Positions 1-9,199 of a stretch of DNA of 17,626 nucleotides are shown here, one piece after another (the first letter of the stretch is position 1; every line of letters starts with the position of its first letter). The notes below the pieces were generated by a model. That model was not told the DNA's origin, did not search any database, and worked only from the letters and a program-made list of their open reading frames with translations. Made by a program: the position numbers and the translations under genes. This DNA comes from Conoideocrella luteorostrata. Lineage: Eukaryota > Ascomycota > Sordariomycetes > Hypocreales > Clavicipitaceae. The stretch is from positions 1-17,626 of the forward strand of contig JASWJB010000550.1 of NCBI GenBank assembly GCA_032433595.1, in the 5' to 3' direction.

Positions 1-24
1 ACACACACACACACACACACACAC
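1..24. repeat. (AC)12 microsatellite in the last visible het-C intron
   Basis: The window opens inside a perfect AC dinucleotide run. It lies in what I read as the 3' part of an intron: a GCTAAC branch-type sequence follows at 48-53 and an ATATCAG acceptor ends at 64. The frame is technically open through this stretch, but it would encode Thr/His repeats. The conserved protein sequence begins just after the acceptor, so an intron is the better reading. Confidence 0.75.
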
Positions 25-64
25 CATGCTTCGAATTTCGTCCCCAAGCTAACAAACATATCAG

Positions 65-857
65 CCGCGTACTCTTTGCCTGGGAAAACCCCAACGTCCC
101 CGTGGACGAGGTCGTCAACGACGCCCTCCGCGCGTTCCATCACCCAGCCCTTCGCAGCGAAAACATCGAAATCCAGCGCGACATGTTCCAGACCGTGCGC
201 AAATGGGCCGACGAGCATCCGCGACGCCACGAGCTCGACCGCATTCTGTCCTCTGAATCGGTCAAGAACGGCAAGAACCACGTGCTCAGCCAGCAGGGTA
301 AAAAGAGCAGCAGCGGAGGTGGCCACTCCCACTCCGCTTTCGAGTCTCTCAGCCAGCTTGGGCACGGAAAGGTCGCCGGGTCGCTTTGGGCGCAGGTTAA
401 GACGCGCGATCTCGACTCCATGTCTGGCAACGACGGCAACGAATCTGCCAACTACGTCTCGGATACGCCTGCTCCGCAGGGCAGCAAGATGCCCACACCA
501 CCGTCGTATTCGTCGGGGCCGGCATCGACAGGAGGCGAAGCTGCGTCGTACCTGAATGAGGGTAATACATTCCAGGGAGGTCCTGGTGGCGGATATAACG
601 CGCCGCCTCCCCCGGGCCAGTACTACCAGAGTTATAACCAGCAGCAGCAGGGCGGTCCTGGGTATGGAGGTCCATCTCCGTCGCAAGGATACGGTGCGCC
701 TCCGCCCCCTCCTCAGGGTCAATGGGGCCAACCTCAACCTCCCCAGGGGTATGGCGGCCCAGGCTACGGCCCCCCTCAGGGACAGTATCCTCCATATCAG
801 GGCGGACAGCAGCCTCCTCCTGGGTGGAATCAGTACCCCGGTCAGGGTCGTTACTAG
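65..857 (+). CDS. het-C: HET-C heterokaryon incompatibility protein, C-terminal exon (partial)
   Basis: This is the last exon of a gene running in from the left edge, with 263 residues visible. It starts after the acceptor at 64; the first base completes a split codon, then the frame reads RVLFAWENPNVPVDEVV. The segments AFHHPALRSENIE and RDMFQTVRKWADEHP resemble, from memory, the region before the tail of Neurospora-type HET-C (Het-C family). The second half is low complexity: GYG, PPP, QQQ and GGP blocks, as in the glycine-rich tail of HET-C. Known HET-C proteins are secreted or plasma-membrane proteins whose allelic differences trigger vegetative incompatibility after hyphal fusion. The signal peptide and the specificity region would lie outside the window. 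It is unrelated to Podospora het-c, a glycolipid transfer protein. The stop is TAG at 855-857. It converges on the PP2C gene. Confidence 0.8.
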
Positions 858-1233
858 CTGGATTATTAGCGGACAGAGGGGTATGCACGAATGATTATTG
901 TACTGTGAAAGGCGTTTTGAGAGAAGATGGTGTTGCGCAGAAGTACCCTAGTATTTATTCATTGTGGAGTTGAGTGTAAAGCTAGTGAGCGTAAATAAGT
1001 AAGTGTCCATATGGATTTAGAATAGAGGAAGAAGAAGTATATTATCGTATCACACCCATATATGCTATGCAATGTCTAACAAATGTAGCCGCTAACTAGC
1101 GATTCCCGTTTCAGCGCCACAGAAATCACGCCCATCATGGTGAAACTCCCAACCCCAATGCTCATAACAAAAATCACAACAAGCACAACAAACGACGGGA
1201 GGAAGAAGAAAGGGTCCTCCCCAACAAAGGCAA
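858..1233. other. 3' gap between convergent het-C and PP2C genes
   Basis: This 376 nt gap lies between two stop codons that face each other, so it should carry both 3' UTRs. Positions 960-1080 are AT-rich and resemble a fungal 3' end region. The part nearest the PP2C gene (1076-1233) is unusual on the minus strand: it stays open in the -1 frame and is hydrophobic (see the separate entry). No other gene is visible. Confidence 0.6.
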
Positions 1234-1246
1234 TCACCTCTTTCCC
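1076..1246 (-). other. Possible -1 frameshift tail of the PP2C gene: slippery heptamer plus membrane-helix frame
   Basis: On the minus strand the PP2C frame ends AGG GGA AAG AGG TGA. The bases G_GGA_AAG (1246-1240) fit the X_XXY_YYZ pattern of -1 slippery sites. A -1 slip there reads GGG AAA GAG GTG and continues for 54 codons, counted from GAG at 1240, to a TAG at 1078-1076. The tail begins EVIAFVGEDP, then has a hydrophobic stretch of about 33 residues (PSFVVLVVIFVMSIGVG and beyond), then ends with KRE and a short tail. Third codon positions in the first 40 or so codons almost lack A, which is coding-like. Against it: homologous PP2C proteins, as I recall them, end near the annotated stop, and Z=G is a weak eukaryotic slippery site. 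It could equally be a 3' UTR open by chance, or a one-base error in the GGGG run. Confidence 0.25.
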
Positions 1247-2352
1247 CTTCTCGGATCTTGCGCCTCCGCCCTCCTAATATCCCTTATCTCCTTGGTGCCC
1301 ATGCTGCCCAAACCACCCTCGCTTCTCCGCTCCCAGCCTCCCAGCCTGACCACCTGACATGTCGCGTTGTCTCCATCCTTGGACACCTCGGTGGCATAGT
1401 CGACGATCTTCCTAGCGCCTTCCTCGGGCGTCTTGGCCTCCTTGACGACATCCACAATCTCCTGATCGCTCAGGGTGCCGCTCACGCCGTCGCTCATAAG
1501 CACAAGGAAGGAGTACTCGGCGGGACCCAGCTCCACACGGGTGATTTCTGGCTCGGCCGACACGCCTATGCGCTTGGACTTGATGTCCCCGAAGGCGCGG
1601 GAGTTGGCTAGGCCGGCGATGCGCTCCTCGCCGAAGCTGTCTCCCGTGACCATCGATCCGGCGGGTGCGTAGCGGCGGAGGCGTCTGCTCTCGGTGGGCG
1701 TGCTGGGGTGGTGATCCGAGGTGAGGGGGTGGGGGAGGCCCGTGGCGGTTTCGCAGAGGAGGATGCGCGAGTCGCCGACATGGGCGGCCACGAGGGTCGA
1801 ATGCGCAGCCGGATGCCAGAAGGGGGCCGTGGTGGGCGTCGAGATGAGTGCCACGGAGGCAGTCGAGCCGCCTTTGAAGCGGGTGCTGCCTCCGATGCCA
1901 TGTCCAGAGGGGGTGGCATGGGGCATGCCGAGGATCTCGTCGTCGTTGAGGGGCTGGTCTGAGTCGTCTGGGTCGGCTTTGCGCGCCTGGGCAGAAACGA
2001 AGTCCAGGTCGGCGCGGAGGAAGGCATACTCGAGGCTGGACTCCACGGACACGGAGGCCGGTCGGGCGCCTTTGTGGGAGAGATCGAAGTGCTCGGGGTT
2101 GAAGCGGCGGAAGTAGCCGCCTATGGTGCTGCCGTAGGCCGTGACGATGTCGCGCTCCAGCTGGATGGCCTTTTCAATGTTTTGCGACTGCACTGGGACG
2201 GATTCCGCACTGGCTAGGGGGGTGCCGTGGTCGGGCTTGTCGACGAAGCCTCTCTGGTCGGGATGCGGGACATTCATGTCCTTTTCAACTTCTTTGGCGG
2301 ATTTCATCTCCACCGAATCCAGAGCTCGCTGTTTTGTCGTGCCCCGCGAGTT

Positions 2353-2386
<34 letters not shown>

Positions 2387-3255
2387 CTCTGCTGCCCCCC
2401 CTTCTCCTTGTCGGGCTTCTTCTTGCGCAGGCTGCTCTGCAAGCCGAATTCGCGTGCTGCCTCTTCGACGTATCCGTGCAGCTCGTCCCGCAGAAAATGC
2501 GAGCATTGGGTCCCCCCGTGGCCGTCAAACACGCCAAAGTAGAAGATTTGAGGGTCGCCAAGTACGCCGTCTGCAGGAGTTGCCTCGCCGGGTTTTTGTC
2601 TCACGCTCATGGGGGCTCTCTTGGCAAATGCTGGTATGTCCACCGTACCAGCCTGATCTGCGTCTTCATTGTACGGCCGACTCCCTCTGGCAGTCGCAGA
2701 ACCAAAATGATGCTTGGCTCGCCGCAGCGGTATTCTCACGACCGTCAGGTCTCGACTGGACATGTTGGGAATCGATACGGCCGGCGAGGAGCCCGGGCTG
2801 GGCGTGTGAGGGGTCGAGGCATCGCGGGGCAGTTTGTGGCCCGGACCGACGCTGCGGTGAGAGTCTGGGTGAAGCGACGAGGACGGCAGATGTGTGACAA
2901 AGTACGTGTGGAAGTACTGTCGCAGTTGCTGGTCAGGATACCGGCGAATTGGCGCGCAGCTGTGGTCTGTGACGAGAGAGGAGACGACGACACTGCCGTT
3001 GCGACGGGATGAGACGCCGTGCCGCGAAGCACCTCGAGACCTGGGTGTGGACGACAATGACGGCCGCAATGCTGCTGTTCCTGGTCGTTTCGAAACCGAC
3101 AAGTTCGTAGGCTCGGGCGAAGCAGTCCACGGCGTCGGGTCTGCGGAAAGGGGTGAGGGCATTGGTTTTGTTGATCTCGCGGTGCCTTCAGCCGCCAGGT
3201 GGGCTGCCGCTCTGGACGCCGAGCACCGCGCCGTGTGCCCGAAAGAAGAAGCCAT
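1234..3255 (-). CDS. PP2C-family Ser/Thr protein phosphatase, probably mitochondrial PTC6 type
   Basis: A single-exon gene of 673 aa encodes a Mg/Mn-dependent protein phosphatase (PPM/PP2C). Visible motifs are GSRPYNED (metal ligands near E197/D198), FGVFDGHGG (D244, G245), GGSTASV (463-468 region), AHVGDSRILLC (491-501), SRAFGD (552-557), VLMSDGVSG (D589) and DGDNATCQVV (D629). Together these make a complete catalytic set. The first 30 residues are rich in Ala, Ser and Arg with almost no acidic residues, like a mitochondrial presequence. The YFHTYFVTHLPSSSL segment and RLGGWERR near the end suggest the fungal PTC6-like group, which in yeast acts in mitochondria; that assignment is from memory. 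A long disordered insert (about 275-350) with ten glutamines splits the catalytic domain. The start chosen is the first ATG of the frame; a later start is possible. The gene converges with het-C. Confidence 0.93.
2353..2382 (-). repeat. CAG-type repeat encoding ten glutamines in the PP2C insert
   Basis: Nine CAG codons followed by one CAA encode residues 292-301 of the PP2C protein. The run sits in a Lys/Glu/Gln-rich insert between the DGHGG motif and the rest of the catalytic domain. Because it is nearly pure CAG, it should be length-variable between strains. Confidence 0.95.
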
Positions 3256-4289
3256 TGAGGAGGCGGAAGTGATGCTGGGAGATGGATCGCAGCAGGATCG
3301 AGTGTCAGCTTCCCCTGGGTAAACGAATCAAACCAGGTTTGCAGCGAACCATGGACTTGCGGGCAAGGACAGGGCGGAGAGGAGGTCGTTCGTTTGATGT
3401 CAATTTCAGTACTACATGGTGCGCAGGCGGCCCGAAGCTCCAGCGGCGTTTCGGCCTACTATCTGGATCTGGTAGAGCCTGGTGCCCTGTGGATGGGCGG
3501 GCGGGCGGGGCGCCTGGGGCTAGCTGCAGTGGGCGTAAGGGGATAGTTTCGGCCTATGACGTCGGGCTGGTCGGTACGACACGGGCGAGGGCGAATGGTG
3601 AGCGCCAATCAATGGTATTTGGGCTTTTCGTATTTGCACCGAGCCATGATCGGGTGCCAACATGGCTCAAGACTAAACAGACGCGAGAACAAAGAATAAA
3701 GGAGGCCCCGCACGCAAGCAAGGTGTCGATAAATTAATCGAGACATCCAGCAGAGTGCGTTGGCGGGCGCTAATGTCTGTCAGGCGCGTGGCAAGCTCAG
3801 GTCTGGCTCTGGGCGGCATTCAGCCGGGCTCGGGTTCCAGTTTGTTGGGCGGGTAGACGCATGGATTCAGGGCCCAGCATTCACCGCAGATCCTGGCTGC
3901 ATGGCTTCCCCAACAACGCAGTTACCCGGTACGGGTTGGGGCGTCGTGGACCAGAGGCACAGTCGCCGTTCAACCTTGCCTAGCTATAATATAATTTGAG
4001 CATCCTCTGCCTCAAATAATGAATTGACAGTGTATTGATCCAGCGAGGTAAAAGTAACAATAAAACCGACAATATGTCTGTCGATGCTCGACTCTTGCGC
4101 ACACACGACCCCTCTCGTGACAGCCAGTCTCAGCACAGCATTGACTGTTGAGCTCCTCAGTGCCAACATGTCTGAGCGCATCTGTCTCGGGGGTCTTTCT
4201 AGACATGTATGTCTCGGAATTAGTTGGAGAAGCCGCTCATAGAACACGGACACTCCATGGCTTTGGTAGGTCAGGCCCGTGTACTCTGT

Positions 4290-4303
4290 ACTCCGTACGG
4301 AGT
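4290..4303. repeat. Perfect 14-bp palindrome ACTCCGTACGGAGT, copy 1
   Basis: This copy equals its own reverse complement. The same word recurs 0.7 kb downstream, and its TACGGAGTA half occurs several more times in intergenic DNA of this window. It could be a binding site or the footprint of a small dispersed repeat; the sequence alone does not say which. Confidence 0.8.
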
Positions 4304-4985
4304 GCTGTAATTCACAGACGGTTGGGTTGATTGGAAGTGACCCTGGCTGGGCTGCCATGCGCACCACTCGCTTGGCATTTATAGAGTCATCAACCACGAA
4401 TTACCACGAAGAAGACTTTGCATTGGCTCTACGAGCTGTATATTGTGCGTTCCTTGGCTAACGCGTGAGGGGACCTAGTTTACTTAAGGTGATGGAATCG
4501 ACGAGAGCTGGTCCAATTCACAGCAAACACCAATAAGCTACGGAGTAGACATATGAGAACTAGGAATCGCTTTAATCTTTGGAGAATAGAAACACTCCCA
4601 TGCTTTGATACAAGCTCTGTTTTTGGCGCCTCTTTCCATTGACTTGCCTTGCAGCAGCTCGTGAGCTATATGCAGCGTCTGATGGCGTAGGAATCGCATT
4701 GCCGACGATATATTTCTCACGCCATGTTGCAGTAACACAGATATAAGGTAGTCAATTTTTCGAAAGATGCTTTCGTTTCGTACGATGCCATCACCTTCTA
4801 CTATCCAACTTAGCTTCGTATCGTAGTATCCTCGTAGTCAGGTCAAAAGCGTACTGTTCCGACACACTACGGAGTACAGCAAGGTCTACTACGAAGTTGG
4901 CGCAAACCAAGCGAGCCGCCTTCATTTCGTCGAGATACTATTAACACCAGGTCATTGGTAGTGCGGGAGCCAGTGCTTGATATAA

Positions 4986-5001
4986 TACTCCGTACGGAGT
5001 A
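4986..5001. repeat. Perfect 16-bp palindrome TACTCCGTACGGAGTA, copy 2
   Basis: This is the second full copy of the palindrome, extended by one matching base on each side. Half copies TACGGAGTA lie at 4539-4547, 4868-4876 and 15685-15693, with shorter ACTCCGTA or CTCCGTAC forms at 10103-10110 and 15274-15281. All lie outside the genes annotated here. Confidence 0.8.
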
Positions 5002-5291
5002 GTCTAAATGGAATTGTCCTGTATGATGTGAAAGCCCACACAGCCTTGGTTACTGCTGACATTCCAGCCGTCGTCCATCGAGCAAACGATAACGACCCAC
5101 GCTGCTAATACCGGTGCCTAGTCCGCCCCATATTGTACCTGCAGCTAACTAAGCCACTTCCAGATTGCATCAGTCTCATCCATCGCCACCCAAGGAATCT
5201 GTCTCATTTTTCCTGTCACCACCGAACGGCCTCCTGCCTGAAAAAAAAAATAAAAAAAATAAAGAGCCGGCTCTCAATTGGCATCAACGAT

Positions 5292-5336
5292 ATGCTCTAC
5301 ATCAGTACACCGTCAGTCCATCCATGCCACCACTAA
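5292..5336 (+). other. Short upstream ORF (14 codons plus stop) before the BTB-like gene
   Basis: An ATG at 5292 opens a 14-residue frame ending in TAA at 5336, only 13 nt before the chosen start at 5350 and in a different frame. If the mRNA starts upstream of it, ribosomes would meet this frame first and it could lower translation of the main protein. Whether it lies in the transcript is not known. Confidence 0.35.
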
Positions 5337-5349
5337 CACCATTACCAGC

Positions 5350-6923
5350 ATGGGCGGCGACGAACCCCCCGCCGACGGAGAACCACCATCGGACAGCACG
5401 ACCCAACCCAAAGCCCTCCAGGAGCAGCTCGTCAACGTCGCAGACCACGGCGACATCATCCTCTCCGTGACATTCATCACCTCAGACGCAACCCTCCGGA
5501 GGACCCGCAAAGCGGCTTTGGCTTCCCGCAAGCCCAGCAACAGCAATAATCATGACCCCGCGCCGGCAATGACCCCAAGGCTCACGATATCGTATCGCGT
5601 GACCCTTTCTGCCCTCAAACACCACTCCAAATATTTCGCCAATCTCCTCACCAACCCGTCCTTCCGAGAGGCCCAGCTCATCGCCGCTGTGCATGCGCAT
5701 CTGGCCTCTCGGAATATCAAGCCCGGCGAGGCGGAAGCCCCAGACTTGCCTCGCATCCTCATCACCGACGATGACGACGCCACCCAGTGTGCCGGCAGGG
5801 AACATGCCTTCGAGGACATGCTGCGACTCGTGCACCAGAAGTCGATCAAAACGACTCGCGTCACCATGTCCTATGTGACCACCCTTGCTATCATAGCGGA
5901 TCGGTTTGACTGCACCGCGGCTGTGTCGAGAGCACTGGCCGACATGAAGTTCAAGTGGCCCCTAACGAGTACCAAGCCCTACATGGATGACTCGGGACGC
6001 GTCACAGAGGTAGAGAAGGTGCTCAGGCAGAAAGTCCTCGTGGCGTGGCTGCTGAGCCAACCCATGCGGCTGCATCAATCGTCAAAGGAGTTGTTAATGA
6101 GAGGGTCTCGTCTTTGGGGGCAGCCGTACGGCTATGAAGAAGGTCATCTATGTGCGGCGTGGTGGAATTTGCCAGAAGGCATTGAAGGTAAAGATACCAT
6201 AGTCCCGTTGTCCCCTGTTCTCCGTTTAATTAGACCACAGGCGGCGGGTCGGAAGCAGAATGGAAAATGAAAAAAAAACCAACTAACAGCCACGTAGAGG
6301 AACTCCAGCACAGAAGAGAGTGCATTCTCAACACCATATCCTCCATCCAATCTCACTTTCTGGCCCTCTACTCCTCCCGCGACCGCCAATGCAAACTCGG
6401 GTACGATTCCAGCGCTGCCTGCGACTCCTTCCAGTTCGGCCAGATGCTCAAGTTTCTCCTCTCCAAGGACCTGCTCTTCCTGGTGGACTTTTCGCCCGCC
6501 TCTGTGGATAGACTCCCCGACATATCGCTTCTTGACGTGGACGAATTGCTGTCAACTCTGAAGCAGTGTCCGAATTATCAAGTCGACAAGCATCACCTGA
6601 ACTGTGGATTGAGGATACGCATAGACCCGATATTGGACTATGTGAAGGCCATGGTGTCGGCAAGTGTGGTGAGCATACCGCATGCGGATTGGACGAGGAG
6701 GCGGGCGGATGTATCGTGGGTTTCTTCTACGCAGGCAGATACCACGTATAGAGGGAATAGAGGAGATGATGTCAATGATAATGATGATGATAAACGGGTA
6801 TTTGCATTTACGAGGGCATTAGCGAATGACCAGAGACTAAGGTATGAAGGGGCGATATATGCCGATCGGATGGCTAAAAGCTTGTTCACGGCTGACGGTT
6901 GGAATTGGACACCTGAGCTCTGA
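5350..6923 (+). CDS. BTB/POZ-like domain protein of filamentous fungi, function unknown
   Basis: Two exons, 5350-6187 and 6298-6923, give 487 aa. The intron 6188-6297 (110 nt) has GTAAAG at the donor, ACTAAC at 6282-6287 and a CGTAG acceptor, and it restores the frame. The start is the first in-frame ATG, in AGCATGGGC. Residues about 34-205 look like a divergent BTB/POZ fold of the fungal kind: GDIILSVTF opens the domain, then SALKHHSKYFANLL, an acidic ILITDDDD loop, and TLAIIADRFDC, which matches the usual LAIxADKYDC helix. The second half carries the pattern that I recall following such domains in fungal proteins: LQHRRECIL, QCKLGYDSSAACDSF and CPNYQVDKHHLNCGL (370-384), with conserved Cys and His. 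The end is acidic and then aromatic (WNWTPEL). No enzymatic motif is visible. The partner and role are unknown. It converges with ftr1, with 174 nt between stops. Confidence 0.78.
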
Positions 6924-7097
6924 AACGACTGTCATGATTTATACATCAGCCTGGCTTTTGTGTTGCAACTGTGGTATTATTTATCAACGCTACTAGAACT
7001 TGGATAGATTTTTACAACATTAGACAGACTCCCCGTCATTTTTGCTCATTCTACGCCACTACCCGCTCGGAGGTACCCGTTATGTGCAATACGCACA

Positions 7098-8440
7098 CTA
7101 CGCGCCGGAAGCAGTAGTCTCCTTGATACCAGGTGCCTTTTCAGTAACAACACCCCCTTGCTGACTGGAGCTGTCGCTGCGGGAGTGCTCAGAAGGAGCG
7201 CCCGCCTTGGCCTTCGAAAATGGATAGCGTCCCTTGGTCTCCTTGAAGCGCATAAGCGCAAATCCAAGCATGACGACTATCCAGTACACGTTGTAAGAGA
7301 TGACGGACCCATATGTGGCAGAGTTTTGCCAGCCAAGAATAGCGTTGAAGACGCCCCATCCGCCGTCGCCAGCACCAGTAGGGGAGCAGCACTATCGGCC
7401 GCCATGTGTTAGCACTCAGTCATTATTACGGGTAAAACGTGCCATCGTCAAACGAAGCGAGGACGGGTTGTGACTCACATTGACGTGCCAAACGCTCTTG
7501 TCGATGTCGTATGAGCCGGGGCCGTTGCCCGTCTCTGCAGCATCGCCGCCAATAGCATTGTTCCACTGCTGCGCCTCCAAGTGCCAGACACCACGGGAGA
7601 ACAGACCAGCAGCAACGAGGTACAACAGGCAAGTTGACAGGACCAAGAAAATTTGCAGCTTAGCCATAGATCCGCCCCTTGTTTAAAAGCATTAGCGTTA
7701 GCGCACGGTTCTCATGAGCATCGCCGCAAGAGAAGAAGAACAGCTTACTTATACAGAAGCCAGCCGACAAGGCCGCCAACGAGAAGACCAATGACCACGG
7801 GCAGTGGCACGGCATAAGCAGGAGCTGAGAAGGTAACCCCGGCCACGAACACGACGGCCTCAATGCCCTCGCGCAGCACCGTGATAAAAGGCAGGACAAA
7901 CATGGCATATTTCTCGAGCCAGTGGGTGAAGCAGCCTCGGGACCCGGCTTTGATGGGCGACTCGATTGCCTTGGCAAGCTTTACGCGCCACTTGGCCTGC
8001 ATCTTGCCGATGCGGAGCAGAGCAGCCCCCATGACGGTAATGATGACGGCGGCGAAGAGACAAAAGGCCCCTTCGTAATAGTTTTCATTCTTATCCCATG
8101 AGTTGGAACCAACGGTGTAGAAAACGCCGATGAGGGCAGCAGCAACGACCATGCAGATGAGGAAGCCAGCGGCGACACCGAGCCAAACCTGTTATTTGAT
8201 ATTTCATGTCAGCGTCGATCCCCTCTAGACAAACTTTGAAGAAACATCGGGACGGGCAATCGGGCAGGGGGGACGAGGACCTACCTGGCGCCTCAAAGAT
8301 TTGTACGTCTTCACATCGCGATCGGGTCCGTCCAATGTCTGCTTGAGAAAGGCCAGCAGGACAGACACGATAATGACCGTCTCCAGCGTTTCTCGGAAGA
8401 CAACGAGGAAGACGGGTACTGAGAAAACGTCCTTGGCCAT
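7098..8440 (-). CDS. ftr1: High-affinity plasma membrane iron permease Ftr1
   Basis: Four exons on the minus strand: 8440-8285, 8188-7749, 7677-7479 and 7391-7098. The introns are 96, 71 and 87 nt with GT..AG ends, and together they code for 362 aa, the usual Ftr1 length. The permease takes Fe(III) handed over by the ferroxidase Fet3 and moves it across the plasma membrane. Both iron-binding REXXE motifs are present: RETLE at 16-20 in the first helix and REGIE at 158-162 (commonly REGLE). Also visible are [12 protein letters not shown] after the first junction, an [16 protein letters not shown] helix, [13 protein letters not shown] and [13 protein letters not shown]. About seven hydrophobic segments can be seen. 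The C-terminal 50 residues form a hydrophilic Lys/Ser-rich tail, probably cytosolic and possibly a site for turnover control. The start ATG is in GCAGCATGGCC. It is transcribed divergently from fet3. Confidence 0.97.
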
Positions 8441-8728
8441 GCTGCGGAAGAGAGAGTCTTGCTGCTTGCACGACCCGGTGCGCAGGGAGACTTGGCTCTA
8501 ATGTTTCTTCGTGGGAACAGGGAAGAAGTAAGACCAAAACGACTTATCAATCGAAAGACGAAATCTTCACTCGGTCACGAGCACTTGGACAGCTAGTTCA
8601 ATAAGAACTCGAACAGGGTCTCGTCTAACTAGTCCCGGGTCGGTGGAAGTCAGAAGTCAAGAAGCCAAGAGAGCCAAGCAATGGCTAGGGTGCTGCTGCT
8701 AACTACGGAGACGGTGGATCAGCTTCGG

Positions 8729-8737
8729 ATCAGATAA
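8729..8737 (+). promoter_or_regulatory. Iron-responsive GATA site ATCAGATAA, 289 nt upstream of ftr1
   Basis: This is an exact match to ATCWGATAA, the sequence bound by the SreA/SRE/Fep1/Urbs1 family of zinc-finger repressors of iron uptake in ascomycetes and basidiomycetes. Its position before ftr1 fits repression when iron is sufficient. Binding itself is inferred. Confidence 0.65.
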
Positions 8738-9189
8738 CAAGATGACACCGACGAGTCATGCGGATTTATCGGCGCATTCATCATACCACGTTGGTTGAAG
8801 AGACGAACAGGTCCCACCCGGGACAGAATATGTTGAGGGATTAAAGCTCGTTGCTTGGCAAGTTTTTCAGCTCCCTGTTACCGTCGGTAGAGCGTCAAGC
8901 CACTCGGCAAAAAGCTGCCGGATGTCTGCAGGGTCGGCGGGAGAGAGAGTCCTGAGGTAGCTTTCGTTGACGTTGGTGTCTGTGGGGTTGCCGGGACTGG
9001 GAGGGAGAGGGAGCACAACCATTTATTATATTGCAGAGAGTACTGATGTTCAGTTGGGAAGCCAGCCCCTCCGTTGGCCCAACGAGATACAATACCGAAA
9101 TGCGCACGGAACTGCAACGCAAGCTGCCGTTTCTTCCGCTTGGTGAAACGATCAAACAGTGTTATAGCTATTCTGTTCCAAGGCGTGGC

Positions 9190-9199
9190 GGGGGGGGGG
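9190..9199 (+). repeat. Run of ten G in the ftr1/fet3 upstream region
   Basis: An uninterrupted G10 tract lies just before a TATAAA at 9224. A second G10 tract occurs at 10151-10160. Such tracts resist nucleosomes and may form G-quadruplex-like structures; their role here is unknown. Confidence 0.6.

Larger units (their letters stand above)
3256..5349. other. Intergenic region between the PP2C gene and the BTB-like gene
   Basis: This 2.1 kb stretch lies upstream of both flanking genes and should hold their promoters. Nothing in it reads as a conserved protein; the longest frames on both strands lack recognisable motifs and look like chance. Positions 3360-3560 are GC-rich. From about 3980 to 5130 the sequence is more AT-rich and contains two perfect ACTCCGTACGGAGT palindromes (4290-4303, 4987-5000) and two TACGGAGTA half copies (4539-4547, 4868-4876). 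An A-rich run at 5241-5263 precedes the BTB-like gene. No tRNA or transposon ends were seen. Confidence 0.6.

Noticed and set aside
1..64. Reading the AC repeat as coding (Thr-His repeats) in frame with het-C
   Set aside because: A GCTAAC branch-type site and an ATATCAG acceptor lie just before the conserved RVLFAWENP segment, so an intron fits better.
397..888. 163-codon minus-strand frame and the overlapping plus-strand frame at 556-894
   Set aside because: Both are shadows of the low-complexity het-C tail; the Gly/Pro codons keep other frames open.
2227..3012. 261-codon plus-strand frame with a long leucine run
   Set aside because: It is antisense to the PP2C gene. The leucine run is the other strand of the CAG repeat, and the opposite strand carries complete phosphatase motifs.
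3256..5130. Many ORFs of 60-150 codons in the gap after the PP2C gene
   Set aside because: None has family motifs, conserved-looking blocks or consistent codon use. The open frames at 3282-3737 follow from GC-rich sequence.
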